Source of the DNA: a virus
DNA: 49,143 bases
IMG/VR virus record: IMGVR_UViG_3300035698_015048
Coordinates: 1-49,143 of that record
Reading direction: 5' to 3' (one strand)
In this document: positions 37,352 to 48,600 of the stretch, one piece after another
How positions within the stretch are numbered: position 1 is the first letter of the stretch
Layout of the letters: each line of letters starts with the position of its first letter
Notes under the pieces: generated by a model
What the model saw: the letters and a program-made list of their open reading frames with translations, nothing else
The model's database searches: none
What the model was told of the DNA's origin: nothing
Made by a program: the position numbers and the translations under genes

Positions 37352-37974
37352 TGAAACTGAGATTCAAGGAATACATCAGTAAACTAAAGAAAATTCAAAA
37401 TGTTTTACCACATAATGTGAATAAGGCAGTCGTTGAAATTAAAGATGTTTTTTCTTACCATTTGGTTAACGCTACGTTTTGGAATCCAGCGGCTACATAT
37501 GTTAGTCCTAGTTGGAGAGCCGGAACACCATACACTTTAATAGATAGTGGTGCGTTAAAAAGTGCCATGAGAAAGTCTTTTAGATATAGAAAATCTGGAG
37601 AATTTCTTACTGGATTTTTTATCAATGCAGAAACCATGGATCAATTAAATGTTCAAGAATCAAATACAATGGGTGAATCAAGTAATACTTTTCCTTATTG
37701 GAGGAATTTTGAATACGGTGCTTCTGGATCTAGATGGACAGGATTTAAGTTTACTTATGATAATTTAAATCTTGCTAGAGGACACATGACATTTGCTGGT
37801 GGATCAAGTAGCTACAAATATCCAGGGATAAAGCCAGTGCAAATGTTTGCGAGAACACAAGCAGGTTTAAAAGGTAGAAGAGATTGGTATAGAAGCAAAT
37901 TAGTTAATGCAGTTAAAGCCACAGCAAAGAAAAAAACTTATAGTGGATCTAAACTTTTTGAAAGTGCTACATAA
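37351..37974 (+). CDS. Neck or minor tail protein (HK97 gp10-like, putative)
   Basis: The 207-residue basic protein has an N-terminal helix, WNPAATYVSPSWRAGTPYTLIDSGALKSAMRKSFRYR and a C-terminal basic helix. HK97 gp10-like tail-completion proteins share a G-x-L-xx-S-xx segment after the first helix, here DSGALKSAM. Placement between the joining protein and the next tail gene agrees. Coupled to its neighbour by TAATG. Confidence 0.6.
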   Translation: MKLRFKEYISKLKKIQNVLPHNVNKAVVEIKDVFSYHLVNATFWNPAATYVSPSWRAGTPYTLIDSGALKSAMRKSFRYRKSGEFLTGFFINAETMDQLNVQESNTMGESSNTFPYWRNFEYGASGSRWTGFKFTYDNLNLARGHMTFAGGSSSYKYPGIKPVQMFARTQAGLKGRRDWYRSKLVNAVKATAKKKTYSGSKLFESAT

Positions 37975-37976
37975 CA

Positions 37977-38696
37977 ATGAATAGAAATCGTAGAATAATC
38001 AACAGTTTACATTATTACATAAAAAATTACGTTTTATACGATAATGGTTATATATTAGTAGAGACTGGGAAAACTCTGACTCAAGATAGTGAACATCCCC
38101 TGATTTATACTTCAGGAGACATCAATTGGACATATAGAGAATTAGCGAGTTATCCCATAGTTGTATATGACAATGCAGTAGAAGTTAATTCTTCTACTTA
38201 TATTATAGATTTTGAAGAGGGACAGATCGCTTTTGATTCTGTTCCAACTGGTACGGTAACTGCTGATTATAGGCATGACACGTACAACGTAGACACGTAT
38301 AATAGAGAGGATGTAATTGATAGGAACGATTTACCGTTCATTTTAATTGATTACATGACGACTCAACCCGCGCAAGGGATGCAAATTGGCGGTGGAGATT
38401 TAAGACCTTTCAACTATGCGATTTATGTATTAGAAAATTCAGATCCTGAAGCTCAGGATGTTTGTGATATTATAACAGAGAATTTCAGGTGGTCTTGTCC
38501 AGTTTATACGTTTGAAGACGGTTTTCCGATTTTGTATGACGGAACATTAAACCCTGATTGGGATGAACAGAACGCTTACTCTAATCATGCTGTGATTAAT
38601 GAGCCAACGACTAGTCCCGCAAGGATTTCAAATCCTTCGAAGAAAGAGAAACATAAGTATCAAATCTTGATGGAAATTGTAGATCGAGATTATTAA
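37977..38696 (+). CDS. Tail terminator-like protein (putative)
   Basis: The 239-residue acidic protein precedes the tail tube gene, the usual place of the tail terminator. The first third is a beta domain (PIVVYDNAVEVNSSTYIIDFEEGQIAFDS), like the one in the connector gene at 36211. The second has FILIDYMTTQPAQGMQIGGG...YAIYVLENSDPEAQDVCDII, like the alpha-beta terminator fold. No direct family recognised. Confidence 0.5.
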   Translation: MNRNRRIINSLHYYIKNYVLYDNGYILVETGKTLTQDSEHPLIYTSGDINWTYRELASYPIVVYDNAVEVNSSTYIIDFEEGQIAFDSVPTGTVTADYRHDTYNVDTYNREDVIDRNDLPFILIDYMTTQPAQGMQIGGGDLRPFNYAIYVLENSDPEAQDVCDIITENFRWSCPVYTFEDGFPILYDGTLNPDWDEQNAYSNHAVINEPTTSPARISNPSKKEKHKYQILMEIVDRDY

Positions 38697-38771
38697 TCGG
38701 TGTTTTAATTGTTGTTTGCCCCCAAATGACAATAGTTAGCCAGTGAAAAAAATAGGAGGTATAAACAGGAC

Positions 38772-40382
38772 ATGCCTACATTAGAAAATAGGAATATTTA
38801 CCCAGGCGAATCTTTGTTTGGTGATGATTATGTCCTGCGTAGAGTACAAACCTTCGGTTCAAGTACTTCTTTCAATAACGAAGACGTTTTCGAAATTGGT
38901 AATGCAGATGTTGTGGAAGCTGTGGATGATGTTCCAGCCGTATCAATTACCTGCGATACTAATGACTATGCTTCTTTGCATAATTTAGCGGTCTTTTCCA
39001 ATAAAGATCCACTTACTGCAAATTATGTTAGTGTTATTAGTTTTCAAAACGCTCTAGTCGATATCTATGCTCCGGTTATCCGTGAAGTATATTATGGATT
39101 AGAAAATGATGAAGTTGCAGCGGTTACCGCCGCTAATGGTGAATCACCAATTTTCCGTACCCAGTATCTTTCTGACTGTGCTGTAAACAGCATTGCGGCA
39201 ACTTACACAACGGGTGGAAATGCAACTGAAAACTTCGCTTTGGAAGGTGACTCTAAAGTTTGGTTCTTTAATAGTGGTAGTAACGTAGTTTCGGTTACAG
39301 GTGATGCAGCGGAAGTAATTCCTGCTGGAGAAGCTGGACCTTATTATGGATATTACTATGATGGAAAGACTACCAAAGGTGGAGTATTAGCTCCTGACGC
39401 GACACAGCGTAACAATGGCTCTTGGGCCTTGCGTGTGGCTGTTGATGAGAGCAATTTAGGTACTTACGTCGAATACGAAGAGCAAACAGTGTTAGCTAAT
39501 CTAACAACTGGACAATACTACGCTGATTCATCAGGTGTCTACATGAGTAGTGCCGCAGTTGTCTCTGGTAATGATGTTCAGACTAGATACATTGCTCCGA
39601 GTGGTGGAGAGTACTTTAGCAAGGACAATGATAGTTTAGCTGCGATGCGTCAAGGTCAAGCAGAACTGTATATTTTCGATTCAACTGCGGATCGTAAGAT
39701 ACAACTTGATCCAGATGGTATTTATGGTGCTTCTGGAACTCCTTTCTGGAGAGTTCAGAGTGCAACCGTAACCGTACCATTGGCTCGTGAGCAGTTGCCA
39801 GAGCTAGGTCATATTAGACCTTATGCTCGCCCTTTAACATTCCCGGTTCCTGTAACTGTTTCTATCGAATCTACGGATCACGATTTAGAAATGGCACAGA
39901 GATTGACTGACAAAGAGGGTGACTCCGAAGTCGAAATCGGCTTGGATGACTTTTTGAAAGACAAAAACTTGGTTGTTAAACTTTATCGCTATACAGACGA
40001 AGAACGTGCAGAAATTGCTAGTTTAATTCAGAGAAATGATGCCACAATAACTAATCCTTATTTGACAGTTTCTTCTGGTATTGCTCCAGCTTCTACTAAC
40101 TTCTACGGTGATTCACCAGCTTCTGGCCTTACTTATAAGGGTAGACAAGTGAATACTCAGGATCTGTATCCGAATAAAGTAGTAATCGTTAAAAAACTTA
40201 TTCCAAGCTCAGAAGCTCAAAATATGAGTGTTGGCTCTAATGCAACACAAAACTTTGACTTCCGCGCCGATAATGCGTATTGGGTTCTCGGACCCGCCGC
40301 TGAAGGCATCTCTACTGCTGGAGTGTATACTCCAACTACTACAGAAGATATTTTCGAGCCTTACGATTACGCACAGATTTAA
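38772..40382 (+). CDS. Major tail tube protein (putative)
   Basis: The 536-residue protein has strong codon bias, AGGAGG upstream and its own terminator, as expected for an abundant structural protein. FEIGNADVVEAVDDVPAVSITCD near the start is typical of tail-tube barrels, and SATVTVPLAREQLPELGHI continues in the second half. Two related units (NATENFALEGDSKVWFF near residue 150, NATQNFDFRADNAYWVL near 490) suggest an internal duplication. It is larger than usual tube proteins (about 200-260). A sheath role is not supported. Confidence 0.65.
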   Translation: MPTLENRNIYPGESLFGDDYVLRRVQTFGSSTSFNNEDVFEIGNADVVEAVDDVPAVSITCDTNDYASLHNLAVFSNKDPLTANYVSVISFQNALVDIYAPVIREVYYGLENDEVAAVTAANGESPIFRTQYLSDCAVNSIAATYTTGGNATENFALEGDSKVWFFNSGSNVVSVTGDAAEVIPAGEAGPYYGYYYDGKTTKGGVLAPDATQRNNGSWALRVAVDESNLGTYVEYEEQTVLANLTTGQYYADSSGVYMSSAAVVSGNDVQTRYIAPSGGEYFSKDNDSLAAMRQGQAELYIFDSTADRKIQLDPDGIYGASGTPFWRVQSATVTVPLAREQLPELGHIRPYARPLTFPVPVTVSIESTDHDLEMAQRLTDKEGDSEVEIGLDDFLKDKNLVVKLYRYTDEERAEIASLIQRNDATITNPYLTVSSGIAPASTNFYGDSPASGLTYKGRQVNTQDLYPNKVVIVKKLIPSSEAQNMSVGSNATQNFDFRADNAYWVLGPAAEGISTAGVYTPTTTEDIFEPYDYAQI

Positions 40383-40391
40383 TCTGCTATG

Positions 40392-40425
40392 AGGTTTGCC
40401 CTAGAAGTCTAGGGCAGACCTTTTT
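40392..40425 (+). terminator. Intrinsic terminator after the tube gene
   Basis: A 12-bp stem (40392-40403 with 40410-40421, one G-U), a six-base loop and a T-run. It reduces transcription of the chaperone and tape-measure genes. Confidence 0.92.
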
Positions 40426-40475
40426 AAAATTGAATAAAAGTAAAGTCGTGCTTCATGCACAGAAAAGGTATTGTT

Positions 40476-40778
40476 ATGAGTTACAAAGGTAAAGAACCTC
40501 ACAAAGACAGCAAAATTTCCCCCAGAGAATCAAGATCAAAAATGGATTACATGGTGAAAACCTTGTTTAAACGATTATTCAGAGAAACCTTAGAGTTTAC
40601 TGAAATGGGTACGTTTGAGCATAAGGGACAGTTCGATCTATTTAAAAAGGCATTTCTACGTTTTGGAAACGATAAGATTAGGGACTTCGAAGAGAAGTTT
40701 GTAGATTATAAAGTTGAATATGTGGAAACCAGTGAAGACCTTATGATTTTCAGAGTTAAAAACGGAGGCAAGGGATAA
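40476..40778 (+). CDS. Tail assembly chaperone 1 (putative)
   Basis: The 100-residue charged protein starts at ATG 40476, with AAAAGG upstream; an ATG at 40455 would add seven residues. It is mostly helical (MDYMVKTLFKRLFRETLEF). It lies between the tube and tape-measure genes, where tail chaperones are found. Its stop overlaps the ATG of the next gene (TAATG). The usual -1 slippery heptamer is not evident. Confidence 0.55.
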   Translation: MSYKGKEPHKDSKISPRESRSKMDYMVKTLFKRLFRETLEFTEMGTFEHKGQFDLFKKAFLRFGNDKIRDFEEKFVDYKVEYVETSEDLMIFRVKNGGKG

Positions 40779-41512
40779 TGACTACGCTAAAAGAAAATGA
40801 AGAATACCGTGATATCGAAATCGAAGAGAAAAAATTTAGGCTGATTAAACCTACTGTAGAAGATATTAGACAAGCAGATTTTCAATATAGTAAAGCATTG
40901 AATGAATCTGTGGGAGAAATGAAGACCTGGGGCCAGATGAAAATTGCTTTGGAAAAAGCTGATATTTGGACAGAGAAAGATGATGCCGAACTTGAGGCAT
41001 TGCAGGTAGGAATTAAAGAAAAAGTACAAGATCTTGAAAGCAATTCAACTCTAACTAATGAAGACAAGATGGATATTAAAGAATATTTGGATGCTACTCG
41101 TTGGCTGTATAACGCCAAGAATGAAGCATTATATTCTTATTTGTCACATACTTGTGAATCAAAAGCTGATGAGGCTAAGATCTTTTTTTTGATGCATCGA
41201 ATCGTAAGAAAAGCTGAAAATGTAAATCAGAGACAATGGGACAAGTTTAAAGACTTGATGGACAGCACTGATAGTATTTTGGCCGTATCGTTGGTTAAGC
41301 CAGTTATGATGTTTTTGAATGGTTTGCCAGAAGATTTGTCAGAGCTATATCCTGAGAACAAGTTAAAAATTGATAGTTTGGAAGAAGTATTGGAAGAATC
41401 TGTAGCTAAAACCGAACCGAAGAAAAGGCCGGGAAGACCAAAAGGTAAGGCTACGAAGAAGTTAGTAAGTAAAAAATCAGTAAAATCAGTAAAAACCGTT
41501 GAAAAAGTGTAA
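40778..41512 (+). CDS. Tail assembly chaperone 2 (putative)
   Basis: The 244-residue protein starts with a small beta part (YRDIEIEEKKFRLIKPTVEDIRQAD) and is then helical, resembling T4-like and T5-like tail chaperones of this position. The C-terminal 35 residues are a basic, AT-hook-like tail (KKRPGRPKGKATKK then lysine/valine repeats), odd for a chaperone and similar to the basic motif in the gene at 24229. It is coupled to the preceding gene. Confidence 0.6.
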   Translation: MTTLKENEEYRDIEIEEKKFRLIKPTVEDIRQADFQYSKALNESVGEMKTWGQMKIALEKADIWTEKDDAELEALQVGIKEKVQDLESNSTLTNEDKMDIKEYLDATRWLYNAKNEALYSYLSHTCESKADEAKIFFLMHRIVRKAENVNQRQWDKFKDLMDSTDSILAVSLVKPVMMFLNGLPEDLSELYPENKLKIDSLEEVLEESVAKTEPKKRPGRPKGKATKKLVSKKSVKSVKTVEKV

Positions 41513-41556
41513 CTTAGAAGCTATTTTGGGGTAATTATATTATAGGAAAGGGAATA

Positions 41557-41603
41557 GGAGATTTTGAATAGCTGATATTTTAGCTGTTGAATCTCCTTTT
41601 TTC
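41557..41603 (+). terminator. Intrinsic terminator or attenuating hairpin
   Basis: AGGAGATT (41557-41564) pairs with AATCTCCT (41590-41597), with AGCT/AGCT inside, followed by a T-run. The hairpin lies right before the ATG at 41604/41619. Confidence 0.75.
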
Positions 41604-41618
41604 ATGGAACGGAACGGA

Positions 41619-42635
41619 ATGGAACAAAAAAGCACAATAAACGAAATATCAATGAATAGAAGAATTGTAGAATACAGAGATGAATTCTACTATGTTTCTA
41701 CTCCATCTATGGCATTACTTGAGAAATCAGACAGTATCTACAAAAAAAAGGTACGTGAATTCATGGATGAAGGAATTAGATCAGAAGAAGAGTTGGCTCA
41801 GATAATGAGGGACGATGGTTCTTTCACAGAAAAAGAAGAAGAGAGATGCGAAAAGCTTACGAAAAGCATTGACAGGCTAAAAGAATTGGTCAAGAAATTG
41901 GGCAATACTCGTAACTCAGAAAAATATCGGGAACAATATAAGAAAAGAATAGAAGAGAATTCTGAAGAGTTATTTAAATTGCAAAGTGTTAAGCACAATT
42001 TTTTGTCTATATCTGCTGAGTCTCAAGCTAGCACTTATAGGATGCAATTCCTCTTACCATATTGTGTATTTGATATTGATGACCAAAGACTATGGAAGGC
42101 TCATAGAGAGTTTAATGACGAATCTGATGCTGATCTAGTCTCAACTCTTTTTAATTCATTCATCTCTTTCTATAGTGATCAGAATGAGTGCGAGATAAGA
42201 ACCATGTCAAAAGATTCTGAATGGAGAACGATGTGGAGGACAGCGATAAAAACCGGGATGGAAATATTTGCTACACGAATTTCAGAGTGTACAAATTCTC
42301 AGATTAGTTTAGCTGTTTGGTCACAGTTTTATGACAATGTTTATGAGAGGCATGATTGCCCTCCAGATTATATAATTGAGGATGATGATTTGTTAGATAA
42401 ATGGCTAGAAGATCAAAGTGAAAAAGATTCGAAAGATAAGTCACAATCATTTGGTGAATCATCCAGCGGAAAAGATGCATATTCTCATCAAGATGTAATG
42501 ATATTTAGAAAGAAAGAATATCACTTCGAAGAATTTGCAGATAAACAACAGATTAGAGATTTTAACGAAGCCAACGAAGAATTGGGCATTGAAGTTAAAA
42601 AAGATATTATGACAGGCGAAATTGTAGAGGAATAA
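41619..42635 (+). CDS. Hypothetical tail-region protein with coiled coil
   Basis: The 338-residue protein is charged, with a coiled coil around residues 65-125 (KLTKSIDRLKELVKKLG...) and an acidic tail. It directly precedes the tape measure, at the place where many phages have a second chaperone or a minor tail protein. I chose the ATG at 41619, behind GGAACGGA; an ATG at 41604 lies within the terminator's T-run. No family recognised. Confidence 0.6.
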   Translation: MEQKSTINEISMNRRIVEYRDEFYYVSTPSMALLEKSDSIYKKKVREFMDEGIRSEEELAQIMRDDGSFTEKEEERCEKLTKSIDRLKELVKKLGNTRNSEKYREQYKKRIEENSEELFKLQSVKHNFLSISAESQASTYRMQFLLPYCVFDIDDQRLWKAHREFNDESDADLVSTLFNSFISFYSDQNECEIRTMSKDSEWRTMWRTAIKTGMEIFATRISECTNSQISLAVWSQFYDNVYERHDCPPDYIIEDDDLLDKWLEDQSEKDSKDKSQSFGESSSGKDAYSHQDVMIFRKKEYHFEEFADKQQIRDFNEANEELGIEVKKDIMTGEIVEE

Positions 42636-42638
42636 GTT

Positions 42639-45600
42639 ATGCCAGACAATGTAATACTAGGTTTTGAATTAGCGGGTTTTTCTGGAAACAAAAAAATAAC
42701 TTTGGATCAGGCTAACGCTGAAATCCAGAAGTTAATCAATAAAGCCAGAGAATTCGAAGCAACTTTCGGCAGAGCTATGACCAGAGGTCAAGCTGGTGCG
42801 TCTAGTGGTGTTGCAGGAATGTCTCAACCTGGTTTATCCGGAAGTGGGTCTGGCGCTTTTATGAGAACTGGCGAGACTGTTATTGCTAAAAGTAGATCGT
42901 TAAATAAAGAAGCAGCACAAGAGGATAAAGACGAACAGAAGAGATATGTAAGACGTCATATGGAAGCTATCAAAAAGGTAGCAAAAGAAGAAAGAGATGC
43001 CGCAAAAGAGAAGGAAAAAGAACTTAAAAGACTTAGAAGTTTAGACAAAATGGTGTCAGATGACGAAATAAAAAATGCGATAAATCTTCGAAAAGTAAAA
43101 GAAAAAGAACTTAAAAGATTGAGAGATCTTGATAAGAAGATGGCAGATGATCAAATGAAAAATGCCAAGAATGAAAGGGCAAGATTAGAAAAAGCAGGTA
43201 GAAGTAGAAGAAAACTTGCTAACGCTCATCGTGGCATGATCAATCAAATGGTCAAAGATAATAAACGTGGAGAAGTCAGTTTTAACACTGTACTTTCCCG
43301 TGTTGTTAAATGGGGCGGAGCTATTTCTATTATCATGGGTGTAGAACGTGCGTTAAAAAGCATGTTCAGTACCATGATGGATGTTGAACAGGGATTTATT
43401 GAAATAGAACGTGTTTCCGATCCTTTGTTTTTTAGTATGCAGGAAACTATTAAAAATACTAAGATTGTAGCTAAAGAATACGCTGTCAGCATTATGGATG
43501 CTCAATCCGCTATTAAATTATTTATTCAACAGGGCTTTTCAATGAATGATTCGTTGGACTTGGCGAGAGCTTCGCTTGCCGCAGTGAACATTTCAGAGTT
43601 GAATGCAATGGCTTCTACTGAGGCTTTGACCGCTGCCATCATTCAATTTAATAAACCAGCAGAGGAAGCTATGAACATTGTGTCTGCATGGTCGAATGTT
43701 GCTGACACTACTGCTATTGACGTGTCTCATATGGCAGACGCTGTTAAAAAGTCTGGTGCTGCCGCTAAATCAGCCGGGGTATCTTTTAATGAATTGAATG
43801 GTATGGTTGCTGTTGTTGGTTCTGCGACTAGAAAATCTGGACAACAAATTGGTACTGCGTTGCGACGTATCTTTAGAAATATCGCAGCAGATAAAAAATC
43901 TTTACAAGCGTTCGTTGATTTAGGGGTACACGTAAGAACAATAACTGGTGAAACCAGAGATATGACTGATATGCTTGGTGATTTAAATAAAGTTTGGGGC
44001 AAGTTCTCCAGTGATCAGAAAAAAACTTTTGCAATTAAAACAGGTAAGAGATTCTTTAATGAAATGCTTATTCTCATGGATAATTATGATGATGCATTAA
44101 TCGCTACAGAATCTTCAATCAATTCATTTGGTGTGGCAACTGTTAAAAATGAAAAAACATTAGGAAGCATCAACAAACAAGTGCAAGCCTTAAAGACTGA
44201 ATTTCAAGGCTTATCGGTATCTGTTGGAGACTCTGGAATATTGGAAGTTATGCGTGGTGCCGTTGTAGCTATCAAGATAGTAATAAAACAGTTAGAGTCA
44301 ATACCTAAGATGGCTAAAGTGGGAGTTATCGCTTTGGCTGGATTAGCTACTGCATTCGCCGCTCTTTCCGGTGCTATGGGATTTTTAACTCTTGGGAATG
44401 TTAATTTAGCCAAAACTTTAACTACGAAGTATAGATTGTGGAAATTGAACAATTTAGAGATGGCAAAAAATTTAACAATAAGCTTAAAAAACAAAAGTGC
44501 CATAAAAGCTATTGCTACCGAATTGGGATTGGAAAGAAAGCAAGTAGTAGAATTAATTAAAGAAAGACAGAGACTTAATGCAGTAAGGCAATCTAGACAA
44601 ACTACATTGTCTGGTGAAAAACCTGGAGCTAGCGCAAAATGGCAAGGAAGAGCCATGGCTGGTGCAGGAGTAGGAGTAGGAATAGGTATAGCGGGATCTA
44701 TTATCGGAGGAGCTATGTTATCTAAAGATAAAGATAGTATGGCAGGAACTGCTATATCAGGCATGTCTGGATCTTTAGCTGCTGCTGCTGGTATTTTTAT
44801 GATGATGCCAGGTTTGATAGGAGGCGTTGTTGCTGCTTTGATTACTTTGGGTGGTGTTTTTGGAGCTCTTTTTCAAATGCAAGAGAAAAAAAGAAAAATA
44901 GCCCTGGCCGCTATGGAAGCGTACAAAAAAGAGGCAGATCTTTCTAGGCTTAAAGTAAGTGGATTAAGAGTATCCTATCTTCAATTGAGCAAGGAAATGG
45001 AAAAAGAAGGTCCACTTAGAAATCTGAAAAAAATAAAAGATTTAACAAAAAAAATAACTGAGATCTCTCCAGAACTTATTGAGGGATTTGACAGAATGGG
45101 CAATCCTATATTGGTTGCTGCTAAAAATATGGATTTATTAAAGACAAAAATAGATGAAGCGATTTCAAAACTTGGAGATCTTGGTACGCAAAGTGCGAGA
45201 GCATTTTTCTTCAAACAAGAAGAGGCTAAAAAACCTACAGGTGGTCCTGATTTTTTCGGGACTGCACATAAAAATAGAACTTTAAGCAAAACTACAACGA
45301 AGTTGAATATGTCAACTGGGATAATGAATAGATTTAATTCTCCCTTGCGAGAGTCTGGCTTTGACTTCTCTGACGAAGCGACTTATTTTAGAAAATTATT
45401 AGAAGAAATCGAAAAATTTAGCACAAAAATTAATGCAGAACTTGATAAACCAGATAACTTCAGTAAAGAGCGCATTAAAATGCGTAACGAACAAAACGTA
45501 GTACTCATGGATTCAAAAAAAGAAATAAATGATCAACTATCGAAAATGAAGGAACAAGCCGAAATAGAAGGAAGGGTAGGACTAAGAGGCAAATTTGGAG

Positions 45601-48600
45601 ACAAGTTGTCAGAATCATTTGGAACCGGAGTGTTGGACCCAGACAGGCTCAAGAAAACAATCTCTAATTTAGGGGGAACTTATGGAAGTCAAGCCGGAGC
45701 TTCAGAATTTGCCAAAATAATGATTTCAGAATTAGGAAAAGATATAGATAAAGCGTGGTCAGAAGGCCTTATTTCTCTTATTAGTAATGATTTCTCGAAA
45801 TCAATTGTTGACGGATTAGGAGATGATGTTAAGAAAGCGTTTAATTCTGGAGGAGGAATTGACGTAAATGAATTTAAAAATTCTAAGGTTCTGCAACAAT
45901 TACGGGATGGTATAGTTGGCGGAACTATGTTCGTTGTTGCGGATGCAAAAAATACGATACAAAGAAGACTTATTTCTGTTGGGAAAAAAGATGGTGAGTT
46001 ACAATTTTACGACAGTGTATTAGGGAGCATAGTTGGAGAAAAGGGATTGCTTCTTAAAAAGGGACAGATGGTTAAAGTTATAGCTGATCTTGCCGCGACA
46101 AAAGATTCTGAAGAAGGACTGCCAGGTGATTCAGACGGTGGTGGAAAAGGCGACAGAATAAAATATGATAGATTAGAAACTTTTATTCCACAATTGATGG
46201 AACATAATAAAAGATTGTTCAGTATTCAAAGCAGACATTTGAGTGATATGCAAAAACTTACCGATGAGTCTCCGTTTTCTGCCAAAGCAATTGAAAGAGA
46301 ATCAAGAGAATTAGCCAAAGCTTTAAATATGAGAGAAAAGATTTTGGGTGGTGCCGATAAATCGCTTGTAGGAAAATTTAAAGATATAAAAGAAGGTAAA
46401 GGCAGTGGTGCTAAAAAAAGTGCTTTGGCAGGTAGATTTTTAGAGTTTCAAGGACAAAAAAATAGAGTCACCTCTATGGCTACGTTAGAATTCATGCAAG
46501 ATGAGTTCGTGGCTGAAGTGGCGAAGGGGAGAGCAGGGATAAAAGCATTAGAAGGAAAAAAAGATTCGGAAGGAAAACCTATAAAAGGTGTTCCTGCACT
46601 TTTAGAAGCCGCCAAAAAAGAATTAAATAGTCTGATTAAGTTGCAAACCAAACTTTCAGACATGACCTTGGAAGTTGAGAAATCTTTAAAAACAACATTA
46701 AAAGCACAACATGCCTTTGATGCTGCTATACTGAAGAGTTCCACATCAATGGCCGAGTTAGTATTTGGAACTAATAGAATGAAAGTTTCGTTATCAGAAG
46801 CTTTGGGGATATTGAAGGAAGACTCTGGAGCGTTAAACGCTTTTTCTGGACTTATCTCTGCTTTGCCTGGGATGACAGGTAGAAGCGTTGATGTAGCCAT
46901 TGCGCAATTTAGCAATTTAAGAGATCAAATAAACCTACTAAGTACTGGACCCGAAGACGGAGGAGTGCTTCAGAGGCTTCTATTCATAAAAGGCCCAAAA
47001 ACTGAATCTGCTGTTAAAGAAGCTTTGGGAGATTCATTGCAAGCGATTAGAAAAGGACTTGCAGATGAAGGTCTTAAATTTTCTGACTTATTCAAGAATG
47101 GTTCCATCAGTGACGACCATATGAAGAACCTATTGCTTAAGGCTAGAAAAATTGGCGTAGGACAATTGACCGAAATGGCTAATTCTTTGAAGTCTATATT
47201 TGCTTTTGTCTCTGGTCAAGTGTCAAACATGGCTAAAGGAAAAGACCCTGTTACTGGTATGCCACTTGCTGACTCAGTAGATCTCAAGAAGATGATGGGT
47301 GGCTTCGGACAGTTTGGAGATTTTGCTCAAGCGTCTCTTGATAAGGAAATATTGAGTCCGTTCATTGCGATAAATTCTGAATTACAGAAGTCTACACATG
47401 AATTTGACATCTGGGATAATAAGCTTCAAACTCTTGGCAGCTTAGTATCTAAAATGCATAGTGCCGTGATAAATCTGAAAACAGCAAATCAAAAAATAGT
47501 GAATGATGTATTATCTCGCTATGGAACGAGCCTTGATGAAATACAGAAAAAAACTGTAGAGTTACAAAGAAGGTTTGAAACTATAAGTGACATAAAATCT
47601 GGTATAACTGGTGCGGGTAGAGAAGGGTCTATTGAGTTAGGAATAGAACGTACCGTACTTGAAAGACAATACAATAGGTCCATAGCGGAAACAGTAGATA
47701 AAGCGGCTGGACTTTCGCCTGAGATGGAGCAGTTCAAAAGAATTTCTGAGGAAGTCACGACTAAAATGCGTGAAGCAATGGACCAAACTCAGATAGGGAG
47801 ACATATTAATCAGTTAATAGATTCGTTGAATTCACTTTCTATGGGTTTAGGCACTCTTAATACCCTATTGGGCGGGTCTGGAACTCCTAACGCTATTGGT
47901 TCGTCTGCCAATTCCGGGCTGGCGAATAAACCTTATTTTGATGAAAAATCATCTAAAACGCTTTTTGGTGATAGTTCTCCATTCCATGATATGAAGAAAA
48001 AGACAGGTCTTTCATTAGGGAATAGTAATCTTTTGAAGACTATTGAGAATTATAATGCGACCAAAAAAGCCGAAGGAAACAAGAAGTCAACAGCACCCAT
48101 TGATGTTGATTATTCAAAGCTTATATCAGATGCAAAAGCTGCACAAGAAGTATATAATAAAGATTCAGCAGATAACGATACTGAAACAGCAGTATTCGAA
48201 CTAAATAAAGGCATGACAAAATTATATTCTTCAACTGCCGCTTGGTCGATGACAATGTCAGAAGCAGGAATTGCAATGAAATTTAATCAATCTGCTATTT
48301 CTAATCTTGACACAGCCATTGGTAAATTAACAGCGGCCTATGCAATTAACGGTAAACAGGCCAATTTAGATCAAATAGAAGTTCTTCAAAAGATAAGAGA
48401 AGAATATGAACAGAATATTCTAGTCCTTAATATCTACAAGGCTGGGGTAGATTCTGTGGCCTCTGCTGTAACTGGATTTAGCTTTGCTATGGGTGATGCA
48501 ATGGTGGAACATGAAAATAAAATGTTGGAATTACAACATGATAGAATTGAATTGCAACGTGACTTGGCAGATGCCCAAGCGTCTGGAGCAGACGAATCTG

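Noticed and set aside
38772-40382. Tail sheath protein
   Set aside because: No sheath signature; the start of the protein resembles a tube barrel and no second tube gene follows.
40700-40790. Programmed -1 frameshift between the two tail chaperone genes
   Set aside because: No good X-XXY-YYZ heptamer is present and the second gene has its own TAATG-coupled start.
44204-44764. A 186-codon open frame on the - strand within the tape measure gene
   Set aside because: Proline/alanine-rich, low-complexity product typical of antisense reading of a helical protein; no promoter or ribosome site.
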